From: Ophiothrix spiculata
Taxonomy: Eukaryota; Echinodermata; Ophiuroidea; Amphilepidida; Ophiotrichidae
Strand: one strand, 5' to 3'
DNA: 29,743 nucleotides
Assembly (NCBI GenBank): GCA_000969725.1
Contig: JXSR01S016096.1
The number at the start of each line of letters is the position of its first letter. The first letter of the stretch is position 1. Positions 1 to 9,957 of this stretch are shown in pieces. The notes under the pieces were generated by a model. That model made no database searches. It saw nothing but the letters and a program-made list of their open reading frames with translations, and was not told the origin of the DNA. The position numbers were made by a program, and so were the translations under genes.

Positions 1-330
1 TCAGAATGCAAAATTGATGTCACTCTGAGAACCTCATACATCCTCTGTAAAGCTTGTTTAAATATGTATGGTTTTCTTCCAAAGCATTTATTTACCCATC
101 AGCTGTCTATCACACATATTGTGTTCTTCTTCTCCTCATTTCTGAATCATATTTCGGTAAATTTATTGAAGACACCTGTTGGTGAAAAGTCCACTTCATA
201 GCAAATTGAAGTAGAATGTAGGTTGATGTCAGAAAAAAGAAAAACAATCCGGCAAGATAAGTCACTTGCATGAACAAGTTTATTGATATGGTCGTTTTTA
301 TTATTCTGATAAATATGAAGGTGCTGAATA
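1..330 (+). repeat. X module, copy A-X1
   Basis: First of six direct copies of a module of about 300 bases (others near 735, 6325, 6846, 14415 and 28465). Shared landmarks in order are a GATGTCACT block, a pyrimidine-rich stretch after CTATCACAC, a GAATCATATTTCG block, GACACCTGTTGGTG, and an AATGTAGGTTGATGTCAG end. Bases 1-44 on the minus strand hold a TTTACAG acceptor-like site followed by codons for RMYEVLRVTSILHS, the terminal exon-like remnant described for copies B and D. Confidence 0.75.
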
Positions 331-339
331 AAGACTAAA

Positions 340-648
340 ATAAAATAATGTTTGTTTGCCCTCCGCGACCGACCCCAAAAATGCCAAAAATTTGGTCGCG
401 ATTTTTTTTTTCTTCAAACATGTAAAATATGAAAACTCAATATTTTCAATGAAAAACATTAAATTTAGCAGTTTAAAGTCACATAATTAGTAGTATAAGA
501 TGCATATTTCCTCTAAATAATGACCCAAAATCTTTGATTAAGCACTGCATTGCTTGGTATTTGCGATAAAATTCTAGGAATGACATCATTCTTTAAAGCA
601 AAAAAAACAACCGACCGAAAGACCCAAAATTTATATTTTTGCGAAACC
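340..648. other. Insertion in copy A with paired CCGACC motifs
   Basis: Copy B has only about 110 unrelated bases between the points matching 335 and 650, so this block looks inserted into A, or replaced in B. Its two ends carry similar words in direct order: CGACCGACCCCAAAAA near 366 and CAACCGACCGAAAGACCC near 609, each followed by an AT-rich run. No clear terminal inverted repeat or target duplication was found. A related AACCGACCCC word occurs at 2881. Identity is unknown. Confidence 0.4.
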
Positions 649-734
649 TTGCGGTAGTGAATGGAACTAAATGTATTCTATTTTGATTTATTCTGATTAT
701 TTGCCTGAAAATCAAATTATTCCAGTTTATTAAG

Positions 735-1060
735 AAAAATGGCAATGCAAAATGGATGTCACTTTGAGCGCACCATACATCATACAGTTGCAAAGTTTGT
801 TTACAATTCTGAATTTTTAAATACGCTTTCTATCGAAACTTTTATTCACCAGGCAGCTGGCTGTCACACGTCTCTTTTCTTCTTCTTCATCTACTTTTTA
901 ACCATACTTTGTAAAAATTATTGAAGAAAAAAATGAAACAAAAATTCATTTCAAATAGCAATTTGAAGCAAAATGTGGGGCGATGCCAGTAAAATCATAT
1001 ATTTACAGATTTTTTCAAGATAAGTTACGGTATTCTGTAATAATACTTATCGAATAGGCT
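735..1060 (+). repeat. X module, copy A-X2
   Basis: Second X module in copy A, matching 6846-7170 in copy B closely and the other X modules more weakly. A common leader containing TGTATTCTATTTTGATT precedes it (667-740) and recurs near 6775 and 29226. The acceptor-like TTTACAG of the X1 type is replaced here, so the exon-like remnant is broken. Confidence 0.7.
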
Positions 1061-1120
1061 GTCTGTGGCAGTTTCTTCCTTTATTGTGTCATCGTCAAGT
1101 ATCCATACTCTGATGATCAA

Positions 1121-1154
1121 CATACATACATACATACATACATACATACATACA
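1121..1154. repeat. (CATA)n microsatellite, LINE 3' tail
   Basis: About eight uninterrupted tetranucleotide repeats, located exactly at the 3' boundary of the inverted LINE. Short tandem repeats at the 3' end are a known trait of CR1/L2-type elements, so this is probably the element tail rather than an independent microsatellite. Confidence 0.9.
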
Positions 1155-1236
1155 ATTGTTTTTTATAACGCGCCATTCTATATGATCACAGCGCTAAAAC
1201 AATCAACAACAAAAAATGCATGAACAAACAGAAAAG

Positions 1237-1990
1237 CTAGATATTTGAAAACAAATAAGTTTTCAGCGCTTTCTTAAATACATGCAATAAAACAGAGCTG
1301 CGCACGGATACAGGAAGCTTATCCTCATTCTTTGGGCTGCAAATACAAAGGCTTGATCTGCAGCTGATGACAGAAAACTGTAATTGAGTTTACTCTCATA
1401 CAAGCGGGTATTGTCACTAGCAGATCTGAGTCCCTCTCTGCCAGGATTATACAAAGTGAGCAGAGATTGAATATAATTTGGGCCAAGACTTGCTAAACAC
1501 TTGTACACATATAACAAAACTTTGTATGCCACTCTCTCCCTTACAGGCAGTAGAGACACATGATATTTTTTCCTAGCCTGAAAAACAAGCTTTGCAGCCC
1601 AATTTTGTAGCCTTTTTGTAGGCGGTTGATTTCAGTGGTAATTACACCCATAAGCAATATGTTACCATAATCAAGTCTGGCCAGGATAAGTGACCATACA
1701 ACATTGTTGCAGGTATCAAAATCAAGGTAGCGACGAATTCTAGAGATATTTCTAAGATGGAAAGCTACGCTGCGTGGTAGAGATGCAACTTGTGTGGACA
1801 TAGTCATTTGTGTTTCAAACATGACACCCAGATTACGCACAACATTGGAAGGTTCAATAAGAGAATCACCAACCTTGAGTTTGAAAACAGGCATCAGACG
1901 TTGGTTATGTGTAGACATATCAACAACAAATTCAGTTTTTTCATTGTTTAACTGAAGCATATTACATTAATCCATTGTTCAATATCTTGA
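1237..1990 (-). pseudogene. Reverse-transcriptase C-terminal fragment, frameshifted
   Basis: Read leftward, this encodes the C-terminal part of a LINE reverse transcriptase, downstream of the catalytic palm, so the YADD box is absent. In order I see DIEQWINV, MLQLNNEKTEF, VGDSLIEPSNVVRNLGVMF, HLRNISRIRRYLDF, SLILARLDYGNILLMG, then after a frame change near 1610 LQNWAAKLVFQARKKYH and LLPVRERVAYKVLLYVYKCL. After another change near 1330 come LPVSVRSSVLLHVFKKALK and a stop at 1237-1239. A third frame change lies near 1963. The repeated CTACAAAA around 1605-1620 suggests one frameshift arose by a small duplication. The HWLPVRERV-type region also appears shortened by several residues. The order and spacing match CR1/L2/Rex-type elements. 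It is dead. Confidence 0.88.
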
Positions 1991-2790
1991 CATGATATCA
2001 TTGTTCACATTGAAATGTGTTTATTTTTTCTATTTATTTGATAAATTTGGCGTAATTGAAGATCATTATATTTAAAAGAGAAATGTAACCATTTTATGTG
2101 GAAACTAACCAGGTAGTATAACAGTTTCGTTTATGTTGTTTAGGATAGAGTAAGTTAGTCGTCAACTACATGTAAAAATAAAAATATTACGTTTTGATGA
2201 GTACCCTACGCCTGTTGAAATATAAAACTGTCAATCTAAACAGCTTGTCTTTTTTTAAAGACGCATTCCTTAGTATTCCACATAAATATTTGTGTAGGTA
2301 ACAGACCGCAATGGAAAATCTTTTTCTTTGAAACAACTTTTTTTTCAAATATGTGTAGTATTCCTGAATTTTAAAGCATGTAATATCAACATGTCTTAAA
2401 AGCAACACATTTAGTTACCATTTTGAATAACCAACATTGCTTTCCGACGATATAATTTGGTTAAGTCCCTGGACATTGCAATCCAGGGAAGAATAATTGG
2501 TCAGTGAGGCAAGTGATATTTAAGTACGTTCAGCTGCAGGAACTATAATAAATGGCCGTAGCTGCTCTTGAATGTCCACCCATTAAGTGCAATGTCCGTT
2601 TTTCTACAAATTTAGAAATGTAATAAATCGCATCTAAATGCAATTTTCTTTAAAATTTAAATTTGAATTAGTCCATCCATTGTAATTTTGTGGGCAATTT
2701 TTGTAAACTCATATTTGCCTATAGAGATCATTATGTCATGTATTTAATGGTTATCGTAATTAAATATAAGATCGATTCAGCCGTAAAATG
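1991..2790 (+). repeat. Right part of copy A
   Basis: Matches 7225-7940 of copy B and, for a short conserved stretch with CGATATAATTTGGTT (2447-2462), also copy C near 8660. No coding potential is supported on either strand: the open frame at 2187-2408 is AT-rich and is not preserved in B. Confidence 0.75.
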
Positions 2791-3150
2791 GCTAATGAGA
2801 AAATTATGAGAATTATTTTGGTACCAAAATTTTGAAAGAAAAAAGTACCCAATCGTACTGGTATCCCTTAACGCAAAAGCAACCGACCCCAGGCATTTGG
2901 GTAATCTCTTTTATATCCTTTGCGGTCATTTTGATGAAAAAAATAAGGGGAGTACCACCTAAAGTGGGGTTAGGATAGGGCCGTCAAAGTTGGGGTGTAG
3001 TGGGGGGGGGGGCGTTGTTGGTGAAGCCCCGGAAAATTTTAAGTCGCCATTTTGAAAAATATATGCATACTATGAAGCTGAAACTTGCAGGGCATTTCTT
3101 TATTAGCAAAAAATCCAATGAAAATCGGTGATATAGAGCTTTTATACAAA

Positions 3151-3412
3151 AATTTGGGGACCCTAGAACCAGAAGGGGGCCGGGGTTATTAAGTCACATT
3201 GAGTACACAATGAGAAAATGGCACAAACATCATATCATTTGTGTTGTCTTGAATGGTATTGCTGTATCTCGCAGTGACTTTTACACATGCTCTGATAATC
3301 AAATTACTACAGAACTTGTACAGAAATGAGAATTCTGTAGCAGGAAATTTATAAAACTCAATTTGTAAGATTTTGTGACTTAACCCCCTTTTAGTTCTAG
3401 GGTCCTCAATTT
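3151..3412. mobile_element. Hairpin MITE inside R2 copy 1
   Basis: Inverted arms at 3151-3199 and 3372-3412: the left arm reads GGGACCCTAGAACCAGAAGG and ends in AAGTCACA, and the right arm is its near-complement with one gap. About 170 bases lie between them. R2 copies 2 and 3 have only a short AT-rich join at the matching place (16840-16865 and 25490-25525), so this is an insertion of about 270 bases. The target duplication is unclear because both sides are A/T-rich. The open frame on the minus strand (3189-3437) merely spans the hairpin and is not supported as a gene. Confidence 0.75.
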
Positions 3413-3467
3413 TGATTTTGGTAGCCACTTTTGCCAAAATCCAGATTTTCGATCCGAACGAGCTTTA

Positions 3468-3487
3468 TGACGTCATAATTACGTAAC
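3468..3487. promoter_or_regulatory. CRE + TTACGTAA composite site, R2 copy 1
   Basis: TGACGTCATAATTACGTAAC is identical in all three R2 copies. It joins TGACGTCA, the consensus CREB/ATF site, to TTACGTAA, the consensus PAR-bZIP/NFIL3 site, with three bases between. Conservation of this block in otherwise diverged copies is seen directly; any binding in the cell is inference. Confidence 0.45.
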
Positions 3488-3625
3488 GCCTTGGCCGATT
3501 TTTGTAATCTTGGTATCATTGTGTAGGGGAGGACCATACCTATCTATTGATAGCAAGTTCATAGAGGGTTTCGTTCTAAAAAAATAGGTTACACCACCCC
3601 CCCACCTTGGTAGACGTGTTACAAA

Positions 3626-3833
3626 AAATAACCTAGATAGATGAGGGTTAATGGATTACATTACTGCCGGAACAAATAATCCCTAGATTCTCTGATTTTT
3701 ACTATTGCTCGTAAGATACATTAGACTATCCCTTGCTTGGATTGACAGACATCTGCAGTGAGTTAAGATCAATCTCGGGGAGATCAATTCGATAATTCTT
3801 TTGTAAATTACAATTTTGTCAGCCTATTACCTT
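3626..3833. other. Spacer, nothing recognised
   Basis: Between R2 copy 1 and the TTAA-flanked element I find no repeat arm, no coding frame and no RNA-like structure. Confidence 0.5.
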
Positions 3834-6049
3834 TTAAGGCTACGGTCCCTAAATCGTCTCGCTTGGCTGAACGTCAAGTTTACCTCACGTTTTTGCCTAC
3901 TTAAACATATTCGATCACCACAATTTTTAGTGTACATGACGAATAAAGTCTCTAGATTATACATAAGCAGTTATTAATGATTTTAATGACAAGAACATGG
4001 TCAAAATGGTATCAACAGCTTACGACAAAATTCTCATGCCTTTTTCGCGGAAACCGTATAGATTCATGTGTTTCCGTAAACCGATTTCATTCCAATTTTG
4101 GCAGATTACATTTCAAACACTAATGAAATAATTATGTATTTTGTTTAAATTTATCGCATCATTAAAATGTCTTGAGGACAATGACAATACAGCCAATAGC
4201 ACGTAATTTTACCGTCAAATTTTCCGTTATAAAAATCGCTCGCTAAAATCTTTCCGTTTCAATAAAATTATTAGTTTTGTACAATAAAGACTTGCTGTGA
4301 CACCCCCTTAATCGCCTATGTACTTTTTATTAAATTGTAAGGATAACATCATTGAAAAAACAAACCGTTTTTGTCAAAGATGTCGACCTCAATAGGCAAC
4401 ATCTGAAGTCCGAGATATGAGTCTTTATAAGTTAAAACATCGAATTGTGAAACTTTATTGAGGGCTTACAGGTCTAAAATCGTTGTATGGTCACAACGGA
4501 TGTTAATAATAAGGTTTTGAAATAGTTTATACTCACATCAGCACCTTCAAACCAGAGATCTTCCCAGATATGATTATATTCCTTGCAGTTGCCGCCCTGC
4601 CTGTGAAATGTAATGGCGGGTAGCTCAAATGCATTCAATAGAAATGTTACTATTTCTAATCACCTCATTTGTCCAAACAATGAGAATGCGCCATTATCAG
4701 AAGGTTACTGACAATACTTAGTTGAATGGATTGTGATACGTCATCACGTTTTACGGGAAAGGTTATCAGTTCAATTCCTTTGTTTGGTATCAATTGATGA
4801 AAGCATGCAAGATCGCTACCCGGGTCCGGGGTACTCATCTTTGAAAGTGATGGGTAGGCCACTAAGACTTGATTTCGTTTTAGTGGCTGTTTTTAATTAC
4901 CCCATATATAGGAATGTTAAACCAGTAAGACATTAACGTCAAGATCTTTCTCCGGAATCCGAGTGAAAGACTCTGAGAGAAACCTACAAAAATACAAAGG
5001 AATCTATGACAGTATAAAACTGGGATATGAAGCTTATTATTAATTTGAAGAAGGGTGTCAGTTTGTTTTAGGTTTAATTTAGTTAAACATCTCTACTACA
5101 AAATGCAGAACTTTAAACAGACGTTTCACTCAAAATCAATCAAATATATTCGGAAATAAACTATTCGCAAGTTAGTATGCATACCTTGACTTTTAACGTG
5201 AATACTATGTTAATCACCAATAAGTCCTTTGACATGTCTTAAATCTTCAATTACAATTTTAAAATGCGTTCATTCATTATAAAAATGCAAAAACTTGCAA
5301 AAAAACTGTGATTTCTACCATTCTGGCCTGTAGATTTGTAAAATTGAGTATAAATTTCATTATATTATATAATATCATTTTCGTCATGATGTATACATGA
5401 CATTGTGCATGATATGATATGCATGACACATGAAACTGACTGATTGAAATCTAAAATCTGTCAAATCTCCATTTTGTATTTTCTGACGTAGATATCAGAA
5501 TTCGTCAGGAAAATTGCGTATTTTCTAAATTTAGAGTCTCTAGAACCCTACAAAAAACCTATGGATAATTAACGGAGTACGATGAGAAATGTTCATAGTC
5601 ATTAAAAATAACTTTGATAAAAGATAACTCGACATTTGATGTCATTTTCGTCGACGAAAACTAGGTGTGCAAAAATACGTGCAATACCCCATATATTCAT
5701 TATCGTCACGAGCATTTAATGGCATTGTAATTTTGAATGACATGCATAATTCCATTGTGAATCTTTGTAGTTTAACCTACCAAATTTTCATCGCAATCGG
5801 TTTATCCGAAATGCTTGAAATTATGAGGTTTCTGCAAAAAAGCGTTAACTTTTTCGAGGTTGTCTGTTGACACCATTTTAACCTTGATCATGAACGTGAA
5901 ATCCTAAGTAAAGGTTAATGTATAAACTAGAGACTCTATTCCACATGTACACCAAAAATTGTGACGATCGAACAAATGTAAGTAGGCAAAAACTTGTAGT
6001 AAACTTGACTGTTCAGCCAAGCGAGACGTATTTGGGTTCGTACCCTTAA
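3834..6049. mobile_element. Kolobok-like non-autonomous DNA element, TTAA target duplication
   Basis: TTAA at 3834-3837 and 6046-6049 flanks a 2208-base element (3838-6045). The ends are inverted: left GGCTACGGTCCCTAAAT, right complement GGGTACGAACCCAAAT, and both continue into CGTCTCGCTTGGCTGAAC and then about 200 bases of diverged inverted similarity. That includes the GTCTCTAG block at 3948 and 5930 and the CAAAATGGTATCAACAG block at 4003 and its counterpart near 5870. TTAA target sites with GG-type ends fit the Kolobok superfamily better than piggyBac. The interior has no transposase frame, so it would have needed help to move. The sequence right of the TTAA (6046 onward) matches 8141 onward in copy C, which supports the right edge. 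Confidence 0.82.
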
Positions 6050-7940
6050 ATGAGATTGATTACTAAGATTTTAACAAAGCGTTTCGTACAATCACGCAAC
6101 TGCAAACGAATAAATTCTTTTCTACTTCATGGATGTCAACCAAATAGGTTCCTTTGAATCGTCACTACGTGAGTTTTAGTTTGATTGAGAATTTCGGTGT
6201 TGATTACACACAGTTAAAATTAATCTTTTCTTTGACAACTTGAATTTTTAATCATTCCATCAAATCATAAACACATTATACTTAAATGTCCAAGTTCAGA
6301 ATGTTAAGTCTTCTCTGAGTGCAAAATTGATGTCACTCTGAGAATCTCATACATCCTCTGTAAAGGTTGTTTAAATATGTATGTTTTTCTTCCAAAGCAT
6401 TTATTTACCCATCAGCTGCCTATCGCACATCTTGTGTTCTTCTTCTCCTCATTTCTGAATCATATTTCGGTAAATTTATTGAAAAGACCTGTTGGTGAAA
6501 AGTCCACATCATATAGCAAATTGAAGTAAAATGTAGGTTGATGTCAGAAAAATTAGAAAAATCCGGCAAGATAGGTCACTTGTATGAACAAGTATATTAA
6601 TATGGTCGTTTTTATTACTCTGATAAATATGAAGGTGCTGAATAATAATGAAAACAGTAAAAATACGAGGTTCTTCTCATTTTTCTTTTGTAATACAGTT
6701 CTCAACTACGTACAATTTGCTCTGTGACACATTTATACGTCCTTTTGTCTCACTTGCGGTAGTGAATGGAGCTAAATGTATTCTATTTTGATTAATTCTG
6801 ATTATTTGCCTGAAAACTCAAAATTATTCCAGTTTATTGAAAAATATGAAAATGCAAAATGGATGTCACTTTGAGCACATCATACGTCATACAGTTGCAA
6901 AGCTCGTTTACAATTTTGAATTTTTGTTCGCTTTCTAACGAAACTTTAATTCACCAGGCACCTGTCTGTCACACGTCTCTTTTCTTCTTCTCTTTTTATT
7001 TTTTTAATCATACCTCGCAAAAACTATTTGAAGTAAAAAATGAAACACCATTTCATTTCAAATGGCAATTTGAAGCAAAATGTGGGGCGATGCCAGTAAA
7101 ATCATATATTTACAGATTTTGTCAAGATAAGTTACCGTATTCTGTAATAATACTTACCGAATCGGCTGTCTGTGGCAGATTTTTCCTTTATTGTGTCATC
7201 GTCAAGTATCCATACTCTGATGATCATGATGATATCGTTGTTCACATTGAAATGTTTTTACTTCTGCTTTATTTTATAAATTTGGCGTAATTAAAGATCA
7301 TTATATTTAAAAGAGAAATATAACCATTTTATGTGGAAACTAATCATGTAGTATAACAGTTTCGTTTATGTTGTTTAGGATGGAGTAGTCGTCAACTACA
7401 TGTAAAAATGTTAACAGCTGGTCTTTTTTTAAAGACGCATTCCTTCGTATTCCACATAAATATTTATGTAGGTAACAGAACGCCATGGAAAATCTTTTTC
7501 TTTGAAAAAACTTTTTTCTTATATGTGTAGTATTCCTGAATTTTAAAGCATGTATTATCAACATGTCTTTAAACAGCAACAATTTTAGTCACCATTTTGA
7601 ATAACCAATCTTGCTTTCCGACGATATAATTTGGTTAAGACCCTGGACATTGCAATCCACGGAGGAATTGGTCAGTGAGGCAAGTGATATTTAAGTATAC
7701 GTTTAGCTGCAGGAAATATTAAAGGCCGTTGTTTCTCTTGAATTTGCCCACCCTTTAACGTGCATATTCGTTTTTCTACAAATTTAGTAATATAAAAATC
7801 CGCTTCTAAATGCAATTTTCTTTGAAATTTAAAATTTGAATTGGTCCAACAGTTGCGATTTTGAGAGGATTTTTTAAATGTTTATTTTTGCCTATATAGT
7901 TCGCTATGTTATGTATTTAATGGTTATCATAATTAAATAA
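6047..7940 (+). repeat. Duplicated segment, copy B
   Basis: Begins at the right edge of the TTAA element. Bases 6047-6325 match copy C (8141-8415), then two X modules (6325-6650 and 6846-7170), then the right part shared with copy A (7225-7940). It lacks the LINE and the 340-648 block of A. The 143-codon open frame on the plus strand at 6859-7290 starts in X2 but is not kept in A or D, so I treat it as chance. Confidence 0.8.
6304..6357 (-). pseudogene. Terminal exon-like remnant in X1 of copy B
   Basis: On the minus strand, CCTTTACAG is followed by 17 codons reading RMYEILRVTSILHSEKT and a TAA stop. Compared with copies A, D and E, several differences fall in third positions (TCA/TCC, TTG/CTG, CAC/CAT, TCA/TCT, AAG/AAA), and the acceptor-like AG is kept. 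That pattern suggests former coding sequence. I do not recognise the protein, and no active gene is shown. Confidence 0.35.
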
Positions 7941-8140
7941 TATCATAATACATGTGGAATTAAGTTCGGGATGCTGAATTTAATTCGACAAATGGCCATA
8001 ACAGAAAAGGTGAGCATATTTAAGCCAAATCATTTGGAGGGTATTAATATATACCCAAAACAAACCCAATAAGCTAAAAAAAATCACAAAAGTCATGGGT
8101 GACAGAAGGCGCTTCAATTTTAACACTTTATAGTATTGCT
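7941..8140. other. Spacer between copies B and C
   Basis: AT-rich, with no repeat arm or coding frame that I can support. Confidence 0.5.
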
Positions 8141-8720
8141 TTAAATGAGATTGATTCCTAAGATTTTAATAAAGCGTTTCGTACAATCACGCCACTGCAA
8201 ACGAATAAATTCTTTTCTACTTCATGGATGTCAACCAAACAGATTCCTTTGAATCGTGACTACGTAAGTTTATTTTGATTGAGAATTCCGGTGTGAATGA
8301 CACACATTGTTAATCAATATTTTCTTTGACAACTTACATTTTTTAATCATTCCATCAGATCATTAACACATCATTTTTTAAATGTTCAAATTCAGAATGT
8401 AAAGTATTCTCTAAAAATCGAATATTTTTTTGCTTCCAAATAAACTGAATGAATGCCATCTTAGTCATTGTGCTTAACTACTGATTTATGCATAAAAATG
8501 GTAATTGCATTTTTTATCTATACAAATAATCAGATCGGTTAATCGTATTGGAAGATATCAGGCTAAACCATAATGCCATATACCGAAATTTAAAGGTATA
8601 ATATTAGTATACCTTTAAAAACTCGTATTTTCGAATTAAATAACCGTTATTGACTCCCAACGATATAATTTGGTTTAGTTACTGGGCAATTCAATCTAGA
8701 GTGTGAGTGAGTCAAATAAA
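8141..8720 (+). repeat. Duplicated segment, copy C (internally deleted)
   Basis: 8141-8415 matches 6047-6325 of copy B, starting at a TTAA that corresponds to the target site of the 2.2-kb element, so C appears to keep that site unoccupied. The X modules are missing. Sequence at 8626-8720, with CGATATAATTTGGTT, matches 2447 and 7620. A perfect 12-base stem with a 7-base loop (TTTAAAGGTATA, 8589-8619) lies at the internal junction. Confidence 0.65.
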
Positions 8721-8867
8721 AAATACATTAATCTTGACCGCTCTGATTGATTGTACAAGAGACGGAAGTTAAATTTTCTTCCAAATAAATTTCACGAATG
8801 ACGTTTAAGATTTTACCTTTAATTAGGTATTCAAACACGCTACAGAGTTGTTCATCGCCAATCAACA

Positions 8868-9210
8868 ACGATACTTTGGAACTCGCTCCCTAAATCTTTA
8901 AAAGAATCACAAAATGTCAAACATTTTCGAAATAAACTTAAACGATCCCTAATTCAACAGTACTCATAGTTTTACATTGTAAGAAATTTTCTGAATTTAT
9001 TTCATTTTCTCTTTTCTTGTTTCTCGATTTTTTAGCCCGTCCTTGTCCTGTCTTGTTAGTAGTCGTTTTCATGTGAAGTCAATTTCTGTTTCATAGGGGT
9101 AGACTTTTTACGGGCCTTTCTGGCCTTCCAGCCTACTCCTCAATTAGTTTTTATTTAATGTGTTTTGATGTACTCTTGTGCGTTTTTAATGGAAATAAAG
9201 TTTATACGAT
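8868..9210 (+). mobile_element. 333-base LINE 3' fragment with ACGAT target duplication
   Basis: ACGAT at 8868-8872 and 9206-9210 flanks the insert 8873-9205. It carries a reverse-transcriptase C-terminus, a 3' untranslated part rich in T and C, and ends in AATGGAAATAAAG just before the target duplication. The symmetry of the host palindrome independently places both edges. This is a 5'-truncated retroposon copy of a different element from the one at 1119-1990. Confidence 0.78.
8874..8969 (+). pseudogene. Reverse-transcriptase C-terminal tail, 31 residues
   Basis: The frame reads LWNSLPKSLKESQNVKHFRN and then KLKRSLIQQYS before a TAG stop. WNSLP followed by about ten residues, then F-x-x-x-L-K, is the usual C-terminal end of CR1/L2-type reverse transcriptases. 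The frame is intact but far too short to work. Confidence 0.85.
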
Positions 9211-9324
9211 GCATCCATGCGTCCGCATATTTTTATCCACCCTTGCGTGATAAAAATATGCCGACGCATCGGATGCAGAGTTGTTGATTGCCGATTAACA
9301 ACTCTGAAGCGTGTTTGAATACCT

Positions 9325-9957
9325 TTCAACAACAAAAATCTTCCTAAAAACGTAGGAATCAAATTCTATATAAATGACAATTTAACAAATTCTCATCTTC
9401 ATAAAAATATTTAGCAGAATCTGAAGCAAAATGCTAGTTATTAAATGTTTGTTGCTTTGTCGTTTTTATACTGTTCCCAAACGCCAGTCCTTGCACGTAT
9501 TCAAGTTGTGCGCCGACTTAGGTGTCCTGCGTAAACGCACCTCCTTGTACGCTGTGTCGTGCGTGACGCGCTTATTTGAATATCAACTATTGATTCATCA
9601 CGAATCAACAACGGCGCTCTCCCGTAAAAGAAGATTACGATGAGTTGTTGAATAAATAATCATTCTTCAAAAGGCAGATATATCTTTAAACACACCACCA
9701 AAACGCTCAAACAGTCAGTGAAAGTTGTGAAAAATACAAATCATGCATTATTATCACTCGCCAGGATGAATGTAAATAAATAACACATTTCGTGCAATTA
9801 TCAAGGGCAGGAAACAAGTAGCACAAAATGAGATGACAACCAAGAAGTAAAAATGATAACATAGCAGTGACTCCAATATTTTGCAACAAAATTACAAACA
9901 TTAAAAAAGTGGTTTATTATATTTTAAACACGTATCGTATTTCATTCATAAATACGT
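9325..9957. other. Unassigned stretch with a CpG-richer island
   Basis: Bases 9470-9640 are richer in G+C and CpG than the surroundings and hold an open frame of 70 codons (9431-9643, plus). A small hairpin (TTGATTC stem, 9590-9608) lies inside it, and its AATCAACAAC word resembles the arms of the palindromic element at 8825-9324. I suspect relict mobile DNA rather than a gene. The rest is AT-rich with no recognised content. Confidence 0.4.

Larger units (their letters stand above)
1119..1990 (-). mobile_element. 5'-truncated CR1/L2/Rex-like LINE with (CATA)n tail
   Basis: Copy B reads straight through this position: sequence up to about 1118 continues at 1991 when compared with 7205-7240, so B preserves the empty site and the insert is about 870 bases. 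The insert runs leftward. Its 3' end is a short-repeat tail (CATA on the plus strand), preceded by a short untranslated part and the reverse-transcriptase tail described separately. The 5' end is truncated within the reverse transcriptase. Only a very short target duplication, if any, is visible, which is common for this group of elements. Family assignment rests on motifs in the translated fragment. Confidence 0.85.
1..2790 (+). repeat. Duplicated segment, copy A (left end outside window)
   Basis: This stretch aligns along most of its length with 6325-7940 (copy B): two X modules (1-330 and 735-1060), then a shared right part (1991-2790) that matches 7225-7940. Differences are scattered substitutions, small indels and three larger blocks present only here: 340-648, the LINE at 1119-1990, and about 50 bases near 2176-2240. 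No intact gene is seen in it. Copy A is the most insertion-rich copy, so copy B is the better guide to the ancestral state. Confidence 0.8.
2881..3625 (+). repeat. R2 repeat, copy 1 (with nested hairpin element)
   Basis: One of three dispersed copies of an unnamed repeat (others about 16480-16950 and 24930-25990). Shared blocks in order are a CCACCTAAAGTGGGGTTAGG-like stretch, a G-run following AGTG, TTTTAARTCGCCATT, a stretch ending in TTTATTAGCAAA, GCCAAAAATC, and the perfectly conserved 20-base CRE/TTACGTAA block at 3468-3487. The downstream GACGTGTTACAAAAA (3613-3627) recurs at 25953 in copy 3. No coding frame is shared between copies. It is probably an old mobile element of unknown class. 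Confidence 0.7.
8825..9324. mobile_element. Palindromic MITE-like element split by a LINE fragment
   Basis: Outer arms are inverted: AGGTATTCAAACACGC (8825) through CAATCAACAAC mirrors 9280-9324. Inside, GCATCC through GCATATTTTTATC (9211-9237) mirrors 9249-9276. When the LINE fragment at 8873-9205 is ignored, the left half becomes a continuous mirror of the right half, with a short loop CACCCTTGCGT in the middle. A smaller stem, CAGAGTTGTT/AACAACTCTG (9276-9306), sits in the right arm. The host is then about 160 bases long. The target duplication of the host is unclear. Confidence 0.7.

Noticed and set aside
1121..1154. CRISPR-like or other regular array
   Set aside because: A simple tetranucleotide repeat at a LINE tail. 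No spaced direct repeats of CRISPR type exist in the window, and the genome is eukaryotic.
5390..5432. Small palindromic cluster of ATGCAT/CATGAT words
   Set aside because: Low-complexity alternation inside the TTAA element; no defined stem longer than a few bases.
6859..7290. 143-codon plus-strand frame in copy B
   Set aside because: It is the longest clean frame, but it is not kept in copy A or D at the matching place, is rich in F, S, I and Y as chance frames are here, and runs across module borders.
9431..9643. 70-codon frame in the CpG-richer patch
   Set aside because: The composition is interesting, but the stretch contains a hairpin and words related to the neighbouring palindromic element, and no protein motif is recognisable.
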